A stretch of DNA of 5,713 nucleotides. Source: JBFGFG01 sp041627475. Lineage in GTDB: Bacteria; Actinomycetota; Nitriliruptoria; Nitriliruptorales; Nitriliruptoraceae. Under the pieces are notes generated by a model. The model was not told where the DNA came from. It saw only the letters and a program-made list of their open reading frames with translations, and did not search any database. Made by a program: the position numbers and the translations under genes. The stretch lies in the NCBI GenBank assembly GCA_041627475.1, contig JBFKQZ010000210.1, forward strand, positions 1 to 5,713, read 5' to 3'. Positions 5,270-5,713 of this stretch are shown here, in pieces (the stretch's first letter is position 1; every line of letters begins with the position of its first letter).

Positions 5270-5713
5270 ATGGGACACGCACTCAGCGCCGTCCTGCTCG
5301 TCATCACCGTCGGGTCGCTGCTCCTGCAGCTGCGCACCGTTCGTCGCGTCGGCACGGCTGGCCTCGCGCCGTCGACGTGGTTCGGGCTCGTCGCCTCGAC
5401 CCTGGTCTGGCTCGGCTACGGCGTGGCGATGCGCGAGCCCACCGTGATCGTCATCAACCTCCTCGTGCTCGTGGTCGGAGGGGCCCTCGCGGCGGCGATC
5501 GTGCGCAGCGTGCCGGTGCCGGTGGCACGGCTCGTGCCGTACGTGGTCGGGCCGGTGCTGGTGTGGTGCGGCGCGTGGGCGGCCGGGGCGCCGTGGCTGC
5601 TCGGTGTCGCCGGGACGGTGACCGTGATCGGACGGCTGCTGCCGCAGCTCGTCCGTGCCCTGCAGGCGACGGACCGGTCGGGCATCTCGGTCGGTGCGTG
5701 GGCGGGCAACGGC
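5270..5713 (+). CDS. PQ-loop repeat / SemiSWEET-like membrane protein, 3' end outside window
   Basis: The 148 visible codons encode a very hydrophobic protein with two copies of a PQ-loop-type unit. The first has LLLQLRTVRRVGTAGLAPSTW (17-37), in which the usual Pro-Gln is Leu19-Gln20, then a helix with LVWLGYGVAM (45-54). The second has LLPQLVRALQ (123-132) with an intact Pro125-Gln126 and SGISVGAW (137-144). About five to six helices are visible: around 3-20, 36-54, 57-78, 87-104 and 107-123, with another presumably following. PQ-loop and SemiSWEET proteins form three-helix units that transport sugars, amino acids or other small molecules; having two units in one chain makes this longer than a bacterial SemiSWEET (about 90-100 residues). 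Substrate is unknown. Start ATG 5270 has GAGG 7 nt upstream. It is divergent from the HPF-like gene, and the repeat cluster just upstream may control it. Confidence 0.8.
   Translation, partial: MGHALSAVLLVITVGSLLLQLRTVRRVGTAGLAPSTWFGLVASTLVWLGYGVAMREPTVIVINLLVLVVGGALAAAIVRSVPVPVARLVPYVVGPVLVWCGAWAAGAPWLLGVAGTVTVIGRLLPQLVRALQATDRSGISVGAWAGNG

Overview
The window looks like chromosomal DNA from a high-GC actinobacterium (Actinomycetota). Base composition is strongly G+C-rich by eye, third codon positions are almost always G or C, GTG starts are used, and the genes are tightly packed. I cannot name a genus from the sequence alone. No rRNA, tRNA, CRISPR array, insertion sequence or phage gene is visible.

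Layout, left to right. (1) Minus strand, running off the left edge: a VOC/glyoxalase-fold protein lacking its C-terminal end. (2) Plus strand, divergent from it: a membrane transporter of the aspartate:alanine exchanger (AAE) family, with two membrane blocks around two soluble TrkA_C-like domains. (3) Plus strand: a two-gene module in which the stop of a 108-residue coiled-coil protein overlaps the start of a class III-type polyhydroxyalkanoate (PHA) synthase, PhaC. (4) Plus strand, after a perfect 9-bp inverted repeat: a serine hydrolase of the beta-lactamase/family VIII esterase type. (5) Minus strand, convergent with the hydrolase and only 3 bases from its stop: a short ribosome hibernation factor-like protein of the HPF/RaiA type. 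(6) A 217-base divergent intergenic region with a GC palindrome and a cluster of GGAYCCG repeats. (7) Plus strand, running off the right edge: a PQ-loop/SemiSWEET-like membrane protein.

The most coherent biology is carbon storage. PhaC polymerises hydroxyacyl-CoA into PHA. The small upstream protein carries a phasin/PhaE-like motif followed by a regular coiled coil, so it is a good candidate for a very short synthase partner or granule protein. The AAE transporter (organic or amino acid exchange), the esterase-like hydrolase and the hibernation factor would fit a starvation or overflow-carbon setting, but those links rest on position only.

The points most worth following up are the miniature PhaE-like subunit, the repeat cluster between the hibernation factor and PQ-loop genes, the two intergenic hairpins, and the uncertain start of the serine hydrolase.
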